64,000 nucleotides of DNA from Sitta carolinensis (taxonomy: Eukaryota; Chordata; Aves; Passeriformes; Sittidae). This document shows, piece by piece, positions 33,876-44,400 of the stretch (positions are counted from its first letter, which is position 1; every line of letters begins with the position of its first letter). The position numbers and the translations under genes are program-made. The notes under the pieces were generated by a model. That model was given only the letters and a program-made list of their open reading frames with translations, was not told the DNA's origin and did not search any database. The stretch lies in the NCBI GenBank assembly GCA_032173965.1, contig JAVUNC010000019.1, positions 11,023,234 through 11,087,233 of the forward strand. The letters are read 5' to 3'.

Positions 33876-35979
33876 CTTCTTGTCTGTGGGGAACAGGGGA
33901 GTGGAGGGGAGAGCAGAATATCCTCAGTGAAGATGTGGCCTGGATGGGCTTATCCCAGAAGTTCATTGTGAAATTAGTGTGGGTTTGGAATTCTCACCCA
34001 AGCGCACAGGCTGCCCTGCAAAGTGGCTTTTCCTTCCTGGGTGGTTTAGGGAACAGCGAGAGGGTATGGGGAGGGATGGGAACAAGGGCAGGGGACTAGG
34101 CCGTACAGAGTGGTGGGGCTGGTGTTTCTGGGACCAGGCGCAAGACAGGATGTCTGCGTATTGATGGAGGTGGTAATTCTGGTGTCCAGCAAAAGGCATA
34201 TGTGGAAGTGCTATCAGGGCCTGAGGGGTGATGTGGGGATTGTTTTGGAGATACAGGGCTCGTTAGGATATCACATGAATATCATCTGGAAGGGATGTGG
34301 GGTGCTTATGGGATGCTGGACAGGGAGCAACTGCCAGGACAGACCATGAGGGAAAACTGATTTTTCCACTTCTCTGCAGCTAGTAGCTCCTAGTCCTGTA
34401 GAGTCTGTCATGGTGGAAGTCCCAACCCTGCTTCCCATATGTGACAGTGGGCTCCCTGCGACACCTCTCTGGGCCTTCTCCTCAGGGCCACTTGGGGGAG
34501 AGATGTGGTGGGGGTGCCCAGCCAGCCTTGTCTTCCCCAGTGTGACTAGTCCTTGCAGGAGCAGCCTGAATTTCCCAGGTTGTTGGTTGTTGTTGTAATG
34601 CAGTTGCTGTTGTCAGTAGGGTCAGGATGTTGGGTGGTTTAGTTTGCTAATGTCACACTGGTTCTGCTTCAAAAGACAATTAATGCTGAGGTGGCTGCTT
34701 GTACTAGGGAAGTATCTGATTATGGCTTCAGTGGCTCGTGGGTGGTGGGATTTGCAGATTTGGAGGTGAGTGGAATGATAGTGAGGGTGTTAATTCCTAT
34801 TCTCATTCAAGCCATGATTCAGTGGTTGCTCAAAACTGTAATGATTGTTCCTAGAAGTAAGGTTGAGGAAGAGATTCACCTTGCACTTTACATCTCTCTG
34901 TTCACCTTACCACGCTCATTCTTTATGTGCAGGCACATACCCTTAAGGAATGACCCAGGTCTGCACAGCTGATTGGTATGCTGGTGCCTGCTCTGTTCTA
35001 GCTTGGATTCACCTTCCAAACAGGCTCAGTACTGAAGAGAGTGTGATTGCATTTGTTACTGTCTGGAGTAATCCAAAGGGGTGTACAATGTTTGGGCCTT
35101 ATTTGGCTTGTATGTAGGATTTTTCATTCTACTAATATTAAAAAGGCTAAAGCAATAGGAATTGGGATACCACAGGAATAGGGACATGATAAGGTAAAGA
35201 TATTTAGAAGTAGAAGGTCAGGGCAAGAGTAGTTATGGTGGGAAAAGAGAAGAGGTAGGGAGATGATTTGAACCTCTGGATAACGGGATTAAACCTTCTG
35301 CATTTGCTGAGCTCTGCTATGGGAGCAGTCCGTTTCCAAGACAGCAGATAGTACTCAGTTAGTATTAAATTGACTTTATTACTCAGAGGCCTGCTTGCAC
35401 TCACATTTTCGTCCTTTTATAAATGGAGAAGTTCATTGTAGAGAGAAAATTACCTGGATTGCACATGTCTGACCCTGGCTTGTCCAGGACTGCTAATACT
35501 TCAATACACAACTCCCTATGAGCAGAAGCTCCTTCAGGATGTTCTGATCAACATTAAAGATGGAAACTTCCATGTCAAATAGGGCATTTGGAGGACATGG
35601 AGCTCCTTTCCCTGGGTGGTTTGGTCAACTGCAGGGAAGTGAGAAGATGAAGAATGTCTACAGATGTTGAGCCCCAATGGCATTTTGCCACTCCTGATCT
35701 CCTCCCAGCTTTTGCAGCGGGGCGACAACTCCATCCCTGCAACTACTCCCTTTTGTAAGGCACACGTGGACCTCCCTGGAAGCTCGGCCTTCTCAAAGGG
35801 GCTGCTGCAGTTGGCAACAGGAGCTGTTGTTGAATTTTTCGTGTTACTTAAGCCCCCCCATGCCAAATGGCACCCAGTGACTGAGGAAGGACACAAAAGC
35901 ATTCCTCTGGAGGAAGGGGACCAAAGGCTCGAAAAAGGATGAAAGAAATGCTCCGATGATGGTGACAACAACAACAAAA
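33876..35979. other. Intergenic spacer between CUL9 and the PIM-type genes
   Basis: About 2.1 kb, convergent arrangement. No exon, RNA gene or clear repeat was recognised; frames are short. In mammals the gene after CUL9 is DNPH1, of which I see no trace here. Confidence 0.55.
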
Positions 35980-35982
35980 GGA

Positions 35983-35988
35983 TTTAAT
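35983..35988 (-). terminator. Possible poly(A) signal for minus-strand PIM transcripts
   Basis: TTTAAT on the plus strand is ATTAAA on the minus strand, directly after the decayed PIM exon 5. It is the common variant signal and a candidate only. Confidence 0.3.
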
Positions 35989-36009
35989 TTTTGACAGCAG
36001 ATGAACAGC

Positions 36010-36526
36010 TCCCGCCCTCCAAGCCTCCCAGACTGGCAGGCCGAGCGGTGCCCGTTCCATGGCATGAGGTGCTGGTAGCCTGGGGAGAGAAACCAGAAAG
36101 CCACGGTCAGTCACAGAAGGCTCCTGTCTCCCCTGTCCCACCACGGCCTGTGCCCGGGCCAGGCTGCTGGCTGTGTTCAGAGTCCAGACCTCCCAACCCA
36201 TTCATCGTTTTACCAGCATGCCAGGCCGCGCTGCCCCTCCTGCGCTTAAGCACAGCACGGCAACCTCCTCAGCAGCTGCAAGAGCGGGATGCCCGTGTGC
36301 CCGCTGCCGTCTGCCCGAAGCCCTTGTGCCACCCGTGCTGTGGAGACGGGTACCCACCTCTGGAGACCTGCTGCCAGGAGAGGAGTCGATCCCATACGAG
36401 GTCCTCGTCCTTCCTGAAGGGCATGTCCCCACAGACCGTGTCTCCCCGGGATACTGCTGGCACTGGACACGCTCCACGGACTGTGCCGGTGCTTCCCCGT
36501 CCGTCCGGGCACCGGGTGCAATCTTC
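36010..36526 (-). pseudogene. Orphan PIM1-like exon 4 and partial exon 5
   Basis: On the minus strand TTTCTTCCAG (acceptor before 36526) opens a 169-nt block ending at 36358 with CCAGAG|GTGGG. Its second half follows PIM exon 4 at nucleotide level: GACACGGTCTGTGGGGACAT, CCCTTCAGGAAGGACGAGGA, CTCCTCTCCTGGCAGCAGGT. These encode VCGDMPF.KDED, like VCGDIPFE.DEE of PIM1. A second acceptor CTCTCCCCAG (before 36079) leads to YQHLM, like the CQHLI of exon 5, then decays. The block is 169 nt instead of about 177, so the frame would not be kept. No exons 1-3 were found for it. It is more PIM1-like than the intact gene upstream. Confidence 0.65.
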
Positions 36527-37446
36527 CTGGAAGAAACAAAGCACAATTGCATGAAAGTCAATTCAAAACAAGACCTGGAAGCAAGAAAAAGCACCAAAGG
36601 TTATCACCATTTTATGTGATAACCTGGGGAGGGTTTGACCACTCCATGTGAGAATTAAACCTCTCCACGGGTGGTGAAAAACCCCACCTTTCCCGCCTGT
36701 AAGGCCACCCCAAGGGCCTGCAAAGCAGACCAGCTGGGGCATGGCTCTGGAACACATCCCCCTCAGCTGCCCCCCATCCACATGGATGGATGCATTTGTC
36801 GGGCTGGCTGCCCCGGCCCAGCCTGCGCTGGGCTGGCTGGCAGAAGCTGCCAGCGAGGCCAGGAGGCGGCTCCCCTTCTACAACATCCCTCCCCTGCCCT
36901 GCCAAAAAGCAGCTTGGTGGACGGCGGAAAAACTACTATTGCCCACCGCCGCTGCCAAGCGGGGAACCTGCGGCGCGTGGCCAGGCCGAGCCCTGCCATG
37001 CCTGGAAGCACGAGCACCCCCCACCCCTCCGCCACCTGCATATTCATCTTCATTTCCTCAGGGCGCTGAGCGTGTCCTCCGGGAAGGGGCCACAGCCAAA
37101 GCTTTGCCCCGACAGCGGCCAGCTCGAGGATGGTGTTCTCCGCTTCCGTGTCGTCCTCCAGAAGAACACGCCAGCCGTGCCTGGGCTTGTGGGGACGTCA
37201 TGATGCCGCTGAGCTGCAGGGGGATGTTTCCCCATATGCTGTCTGGGGCAACTTCATTGCAGTGCCACGACTCCTCCAGTAGGACGGGGAGCACTGAGCC
37301 GCTCCCTCCACAACTCGCCGGCCACCAGCAAAAACATCTCCTCGGCCGCACTCTCTCCTCCCTGCTGCGGCTGCAGGGAAATGCTCCGGGGTTTTCTTCG
37401 AGCGCCACAAGACCTGTGCAGCTGGTACTTGCTGGTCTCCTGGATC
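36527..37446 (-). other. Sequence between the PIM-like stop codon and the orphan PIM exons (likely 3' UTR or spacer)
   Basis: GC-rich up to about 36700. A minus-strand frame overlaps 37058-37507, but it shows no protein similarity I recognise and is probably a composition effect. No exons 1-3 of the second PIM copy were seen. Confidence 0.4.
36599..36624. repeat. Perfect 9-bp inverted repeat (hairpin)
   Basis: GGTTATCAC and GTGATAACC arms separated by an 8-base AT-rich loop, immediately upstream (minus strand) of the orphan PIM exon 4. Function unknown; may be chance. Confidence 0.5.
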
Positions 37447-39262
37447 CTACTGTGCAGAGGGATGGATCTCTGCTGTCTCCTGGGCCAGCTGGGGCTCCTG
37501 CAGCCAAGAACTCTCAAGCAGGTCTTCTAAGCATGGCCTGTCTGCGGGGTCCATGGACAAACACCACCCGATGAGGTGCTGGCACTCTGCACAGAGAACA
37601 CAGAAAACGCTGGTCAGCTCCTGTCCATGCTCTCCCAGATTCCACGGTGCCCAGGCCACACCAGGAGTGCTCAGAGCTGCACCCAAAGCTTCCCACCCAT
37701 CCTCCCTTTCGGAGGAGAGCAGCACAAAGGCACATGTGCCACCTCCTCCAGCTAAGTCCAGGAGATCAAGCGTCTCCCTAGCTGCAAGGGCAGGATGCTT
37801 TTGTGCCAGCTGCCCTCTCCCAAGCCCGTTCTTGCTCCCGTGCCTTGAAGGCGCATCCCCACCTTGAGACACCCAGGGTGGGAAAAAGAGATCTCCCTCG
37901 ACGATGTCTGAAGTAGTGTCAAAAGGGAGGTGCCCGCAGACCAGCTGATACAGCAGGATGCCCAGGGACCAGATGGTGGCTGGCTGGCCCTGGTAGCGGC
38001 CAAAGAGGAACCACTCTGGTGGGCTGCACACTGGCGTTCCTGTGGGACACGGGTGCATCTCATCAGGCCCATGCTGCTCCCTCCCTCCCAGCCAGCTCCA
38101 CAACAGCCAGCCCCTGCCCCACCGAAAAGCAACGTGGCTGCAGCCGACTGAAGAGGATTCTCCCTCCCTCCCTCCCTCCGGGCCTGGGCCCGGCTTTGGG
38201 CTCACCTGACATCCGGGTGTAGAAGGTGTCGTGCAGGATGGTGCCGCACCCGAAGTCGATGAGCTTCGCCTCGCCCGTGGTCAGGTCAATGAGGACGTTC
38301 TCGGCCTTGATGTCGCGGTGCAGGACGCCGCGGCTGGTGCAGTGCTGCACGGCCACCAGCACCTGGCGGAACAGTCCCCTCGCCACGGGCTCTGTCAGGC
38401 ACCCCCGATCGTCCACGAAGTACCAGAGGTCCTGACAGCGCTCCGGACGCTCCATGACCAGCGCGAAGCCGTCGGGCAGCTCGAACCAGTCCAGGAGCTG
38501 CACGACGCCGCCGAAGCCAGGGCACGACACCATCCAGAGCAGCGCCAGCTCCACTGGCACAAGGGCGCCGTCGTGCTGCGAGGGGAGCGCGATGCCGTCA
38601 GCGGGGCCGATGCCGCGACGCGCCCTCGGCAGCCCCTGCCCGGCGCCGCCGCTGCTCGCCCTCGGCCCGGCCCGGCCCGGGTCGCTGCGCGGCCCCCGCT
38701 CCCTCCACGCTCGCTCCCCTCCCAGCGTCCCGCCTCCCACGCTGCCGCATCCCGCCTTAAGCCCGCCCGCCACGGCACGCCCCGTCGGCTTCTCCCGCTG
38801 GCCCCGCTCACTCACCAGCTGCACCCACTCCGAGATGCGATCCCGGGACACTAGCTTGATGGCCACCTGCAAACGAAGGGGAGCGCACGGTTGAGCTCGC
38901 CGCCCGCCGCCCGCCGCGCCCGCCTCCGCCCGGGCCCCGTCTCTTACCGGGGCCCCGTCGGCGAGCCGGGTGCCGGCGTAAACGCTGCCGCAGCCGCCGC
39001 TGCCCAGCAGCGGGCCCTGCCGGTAGAGCTGCTCCAGGGGAGGCTTCTCGGCCCGTGCGGGCGGCACCGCGCCCTCGGCATTCTGCCCGGGTCCCCCGCC
39101 CGGCCCGGGTGCTGCTGCTGCGCCAGGCGCCGTGCTTTCCGGCGCCTCGGGGCCGGCGGCCGAGCTGTCGAGCGGCCGAACTCCGAGCGGGGAAGCTGCC
39201 GGCGACGCTGCCGGGGCCGGGGCCGAGTGGCAACGGGGCGGCTCCGGGCGGAACCGCGGCAT
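37447..39262 (-). CDS. PIM-like serine/threonine kinase of the songbird-expanded family, five exons
   Basis: PIM kinases are constitutively active Ser/Thr kinases promoting survival and growth. Exons on the minus strand: 38948-39262, 38816-38866, 38206-38575, 37863-38039, 37447-37586; all phases close to give 350 residues (human PIM1 has 313). Visible motifs are the glycine loop LLGSGGCGSVYAG (in exon 1), VAIK with Lys about 109, glutamate of VPVEL about 131, and the PIM hinge signature ERPE (164-167). HRDIKAEN starts at about 208, DFG is 229-231, and SPPEW and WSLGILLYQLVCGHLPF lie in exon 4. All catalytic residues are intact. The N-terminus before the kinase domain is long and Ala/Pro/Gly-rich. 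An upstream in-frame ATG would add 31 residues; MPRFRPEPP was chosen as family-like. AEN replaces the DEN after HRDIK of PIM1. Confidence 0.88.
38159..38179. repeat. (CCCT)n simple repeat in intron 3 of the PIM-like gene
   Basis: Five TCCC units in a row just past the exon 3 donor on the minus strand. Confidence 0.8.
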
Positions 39263-39570
39263 GAGCCGGGCTGGGAGAAGCGGAGCACGGATGGGACGGC
39301 CCGGCCCGGGAGTTGAGTGTGTGTGAGAGGGAAAAGGGGACGGAGAGCGAGTCACAAAGCGAGCGAGTCAAAAGTCGAGCGGATCGACAGAGCGCTGCTG
39401 CTGCTGCTGCTAGCTGCTGCAACCGCAACTGCAACTGCCACTTGCACGGCCACTGCCGTTGGTGGTGTCCCCACGGACACGCCGGGGCGCGCGGCCGTTC
39501 GCCCCGTGGCTCCGCGAGCCCAAGGGAGGAGCCGCCGCGCGCCCCGCGGCACGAGGGAAAACAAAGAAAT
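38180..39570 (-). promoter_or_regulatory. CpG island over the 5' half of the PIM-like gene
   Basis: Very high GC and CpG density covers exons 1-3 and extends to about 39570, beyond the start codon at 39262. It probably contains the promoter of the minus-strand gene, and the transcription start should lie between 39263 and 39570. A short (CAG)n run reading on the minus strand (39392-39412) falls in the likely 5' UTR. Confidence 0.6.
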
Positions 39571-39919
39571 GAAAGCCCCAACTAATTCCTGTTCGAGAAG
39601 TAAGCAAACGAAGCAATGTAGCAGTGGAGAAGAGTGTGTTGGCTTGTGGCTTCTTTCGTCTTTGGCTGAGACGAAGCATTTCATGGTTTAAGAATTGTTA
39701 AATTCTTAAAAAATTCTCTTGTGACAATTTTGCGAGAGTGGACAGGAGCGGAGCATTGAAATTTCAAGGCGAACAGGGAAATCGTGTCAGTGCTATCGTC
39801 TCTTCGTCCGCTGTTGAGGCAGTTGCAGGCTGCCGGAAGACATTGTGTGCAATGTGAAACTTGGTTCCCAGTTTCTTTTTCTGGCAGAGACTGAGGAGGG
39901 CAGGTATCCAGCACTCGTG

Positions 39920-40400
39920 GAGTCGTGGAATGGTTTGGCTTGGAAGGGACCTGACAGATCACGTCGTTGCAATGCCCCGGCAGTGGCTGGGGACCCCTTG
40001 AACTAGAGCGGCTTGTCTGGAGCTCCATGCAGCCCAGCCTTGAACACCATCAAGGGTGGGACATCCACACCTTCTCTGTTCCAGGAGAGTCTTTTTTTTT
40101 TTTTTTTTTAAATTCCTCATCTAAACCTGCTCTCTTTCAATTGGGATCCGTTCCCCCTTGTGCTGTCCCTGCCTGCCCTCGTACAGAGCCCCTGTCCGTC
40201 TTTCTCGTAGCTTGCCGTCAGGGGCTGGAAGGCCACAGTTCAATCAGCCTAAGCCTCAGGCTCTTTTCGAGGCCGAAGAGCCCAGCTGTCCCCGTCTTTC
40301 CTGGCGGGAGAGGTGCTCCAGCCCGCGCAGCATCTCGGTGTCCCTGTCCTCGGCACCGCTCCAGCGCTGCCTCCGTGTCCTTGCCGCCCGCGCCGGGGAA
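39920..40400 (-). mobile_element. CR1 LINE 3' end, antisense
   Basis: Starts with GTCGTGGAATGGTTTGGCTT and GGAAGGGACC (the CR1 3' terminus in reverse). It passes CCCAGCCTTGAACACC and GGGACATCCACACCTTCTCT, then a 19-base poly-T, then CGGGAGAGGTGCTCCAGCCC and CTCGGCACCGCTCCAGC. From about 40240 the copy is far more GC-rich than CR1 usually is, so its right part may have been altered by the local CpG-rich setting. Confidence 0.8.
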
Positions 40401-41460
40401 CGCGCGGCAGAGCCGGACGCAGCAGCGCAGGTGCAGTGTCAGCGGCGTGCAGGAGACACGGCCCTGACAGCGGCTCCTGGAGGCAGCAATTGACGATTGG
40501 CCGGCCGCTTCGCAGAGCTCGGGGGCCTTTCTGCCTGCCCTTCTCCCCGCACCTTTCGCTGCCCGCCCGGCCGGCCGGCCGGCCGCCCGGGGAAATGCAG
40601 CCCGTGCCGCCCGTCATTGCCGCCTCGCCGCTGCCCCGGGGGCTCCCCGGCACCATCTCGAGGGCCTCAGGCCTCGGCCCCACCGTGCTCAGCCGAAGGC
40701 TGTGGGAAAGCACATAAAAACACGCACCCAAAAGGTGCCCTAGGATTCCAAGGGGAACCTTCCGTCTACAGCATCGCTTTGCTTTCAGAGTCTGGAGGAG
40801 ATTATAAAATCAGCAGGAGAAAAGAGCACGCACAAGTTCTGCTTTGGCAGTACCTCAGGGCTATGAGGGACAGGGTTTGTGGAGCTTACTCGCTCACAGG
40901 GATGCACAGAAAGTGTTGAAATGGTAGAAATAGTCAAAACTCCTTAGAAATTGGAAGGAGAACCTGAGGAAGTTGCAACTAGCACCTCTGATATATAGGA
41001 GCAAAAGGCAATCTTCTACCCAAGAGCTGCCTGGGCAGGGGCAATTCTTCCGATTGCATCAGCGTGGCCATGGCCAGAAAGGACAGCGAGCAGATGAATT
41101 CAGCGTCTGCTGCCAGCCCCTGAAATGCCGGCTCTCGTTTGCGTGCGCTGGGGGCTCCGCTTCAGACGCTGAAGCTGCGCAGCTGCCGCTCGGGCGCTGC
41201 TCGCTCGCAGGCGCGGCGCTGCTGCAGCAGCTGTCCCGCACGCAGGGAGGGCTCTGGAGCCGCCCCGAGGCCACCGAGGGCCGGAGGAGGGAAGGCGCCC
41301 GCGATCCGGAGCAGCGCCGTGGGGTTGTGGGGGATCCTTTGGTCTCTCTGACGGGAGGGCAGCGGGGCAAAAGGCATCAAGGGGAGAAAGGGATCAAAGA
41401 GCCCCACATCAGGCAGCGTTTTCTCCTACCAGAACTCCTCCTACTTTAGCCAGCTGGTGA
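40400..41460. other. Isolated GC-rich patches with no recognised gene
   Basis: Two CpG-dense patches (about 40400-40690 and 41110-41340) are separated by ordinary sequence. CCGGCCGGCCGGCCGG at about 40569 is a perfect palindrome. Frames across them give no recognisable domain. They could be an unannotated promoter, a lncRNA first exon or relics of further PIM-type copies. Confidence 0.35.
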
Positions 41461-44400
41461 AGAGCTTTTTCCTTAATATCTTATTTAAGTCTTCTGTTTT
41501 GGTCCCGTTTTAATGGCAGTGCTACTGCACATGCAGATTTTCTTTCTTCAGCTGCGGGCGAGAAGGGAGTTGAAGGGTCAATGACGCCCCTGTAGCATTC
41601 TCTTCTTAACCATCATTATGCGTAGAGCAGGCAGAGGAACTAGTGGTAGTAATGAAAAAAATGTGCGTTTTCAACAGCAGTGTGAGCTGCTCGTTATTCA
41701 CACCGATAATTGTGTGTCGTGTCACGCAATTTGTAAATATTCTGCTTCACCAAGGGTCTGCAATAGGATCTGCAATAATGGGAAAGACAAAGTGGTTTTG
41801 CTGAAACCCCTTTTCCTATGACTGCCAACAGATCGTGTCTTTCCCTATCCCTGTTCGGAAGGCAGGGGAACAAACTGCCTCCAAGTTCCAAAGGAAAATT
41901 ACTTGAAACTTTTGGCTACGGCGCTGGATGCTGTTTTGAAGAGAAAGATGGATGATATATTGACATAATGGGGATATGACACCTACACAACCTCTCAAAA
42001 ACTGCAACCGGAGCACCAATCCAGCTTGGCAATTTCAGGAGTTTTATTCTAAATTTTTACTCAGTCCTATGATGGGGCACAAAATTGTAATTGCTTACTT
42101 TTTATATACAAAAAAGTAGGACATCTGTAGAAAAATAATAATCTCATCAAAAAAATTTTCACTGATGAAAGTTTTTCTGAAATTTTAAAAATGTAAAAGC
42201 ACTATCATAGTATTTTCTTCTAATATTGAGGTTTTCCCCAGCAGAGAACAGTTATGTACAGACAATGCAGTATGTTCTCCATTCACACACTGGAGAGGTT
42301 TTACACCCACTCCCCAAAACAGCTTTCATGCCATGAGACAGAAACTGTGCTTCTGATAACGTTTTCATGAGGTATGGTAAATGTAATTTATGCAAACATT
42401 TTTATTACCTGTGGTAAGTAATTTTCTGTAAGCAAAATTATCACTACTGTTGCTTTAGTCATGTATCATATTTTCTCTATAATCTTGTTCACATTAAATC
42501 AAATTAATACAACGTTCATTTCCTGTGCATTACCCTATAGGCTGTGTCGTGTGACTACATTAAATTGTTGTTTTGTACTGACTTCTAATAGAAGCTTTTT
42601 TTGGGAAATGCAATAGAATATAGGCAAATCTAGTGTAAATGAATGTATTTTTACAGTTAACATTACCTTTTATTTTGGAGCCCCAGCGTGGAGGAACAAA
42701 AAGAGGTAATGCATTTGCCTCGCCCAGCTTGCTGGACAGGTGAGCAAAGCAGCTGCCATAAGGCAGCGCTGATTCAGAGAGCAAACACACTCTCAGGCTG
42801 AGGGGAGATCTGTCAGCTTTTGCACAGACACAAAGCGAGAAATGACGAGGTCTCCTTTCCTTGAAATTCCCAGGAAGGCTAAGAGAAGCACCATAAATGG
42901 GCTTCTAACAGTCAGCCCACAATTATAGAACTTCTGCAAACTTGCACCTGTACTTAAGGGGATAAACAATGTAATTTTTTTATCTGAACACCACCATGAA
43001 TTGGAAAAAACCCCTAAACCACTATTTCATTTTAAGCAAAATCTTTTATTTTCATTTATAGGATTGTTTGTATCAAAAGCAGTTACTTCAAAATCAAATT
43101 CACATAAAATTCAGCATGTAAATAAGTTGAAGTTGTCATTGGTTAAGATCCATTGCTGAAAGATGAGGCTCTGAATGACATTTTAACAGCTTTGTGGTGC
43201 AACAAATTAAACTGTGGGGCATGTGATTCTATTTTGTGTCTTAGTTTCCATGGGGTTTAATTAACCTAAGATTATCTTGAGGGTGGCTGTACACTCATCC
43301 TGGGCCACAATGGTAAACTTGAAAATATCACAAAAAATACATATAATGAGAGGGGTTTTTTTTGTGTAATGGGAATGCATACAAGGCAAATCCAGATAAA
43401 ATGTTGCTTGTAATTTAAATATACCACACAAGCTCCTAAAGATTAGTGTTGAACTGTCGATGTTTTCAGTAGGAGTATTTTAAATGAAGATGGGTTTCTC
43501 CTAAAAGGTGGAATATGTTTTCTTTCATGAGCTGGGTTGAAGGAAGTAATTTTATGACCTCATTCTGGACCTCAAAGACTGGTCTAGATGAGTCCTATAT
43601 AGGAAATTCATTACAGACAAATGCAAGATGTTTTTCCCATGTGCACGGGTGATGAAGTATGCATATTTATATTTTGCTACATTGCAATATTTATATTTTA
43701 CAGGATTGGCAAGAAATATTATTTTCTATTAATAACAATATACATAGCTTGATTTCTTACTTAAAAGGTGTGATTTGCCTTGGTGTCTAGGATAATGCAA
43801 GTTACTTTAATGTCAAGCTTTTCTAATAAGCCACAAATATTCGGCTGTCTCTGTCACTGGTCAGAAGCTGTTATTTTTGGATGTTTTGAGGAGAATTGTC
43901 GGTTATTGTCCTTCCGCTTGTAGATAAAATTGTTGTGTTGCAAGTGTTCATCCAAGAAACATCTCTAGTTCTAGAAAGGCTGGCAGAGAATCACAGTGGG
44001 GTTTAGGTGAGAAGGGACTGCTGGAGGTCTTTTATCCTGTCATGTGCTGGGATTGAGGCTAACTTCAAAGCTGTGTCAGGTTGCTCAGGGCCTTGTCCAG
44101 TCAGTTTGGAGCACCCTGAGGGATGGAGGACCCTTAATCTTGCCCTTTCATATGCTGGTGACACTCTGGCCAGCACAGCCTGGCATGTGACTGGCCTTCA
44201 TCATCACAAGGGTGCAGTGCAGCATCATTGTCAAGAGAACTGACAGTTCCCAGGATACAGAAACTCTGGGGAGATAGATCAGAGACCCTGGCTCTAACTG
44301 ATGCTGAGTGATTTGGGCTGTAATCAGATCCTTGGGAGGAGAAAAAGGGCATGAAGAGGAATTAACATGGGATTCCTCAGCATTTGTCTGTGTGTATCTG

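Noticed and set aside
37058..37507. 149-codon minus-strand frame downstream of the PIM-like stop
   Set aside because: Overlaps the last PIM exon in another frame and has no recognised domain; compositional.
38063..39355. Single 430-codon PIM-like open frame
   Set aside because: It reads through introns. The spliced five-exon model restores the kinase core (VAIK directly after DGAP, HDGALVPVEL after WVQL), so the continuous frame is not the protein.
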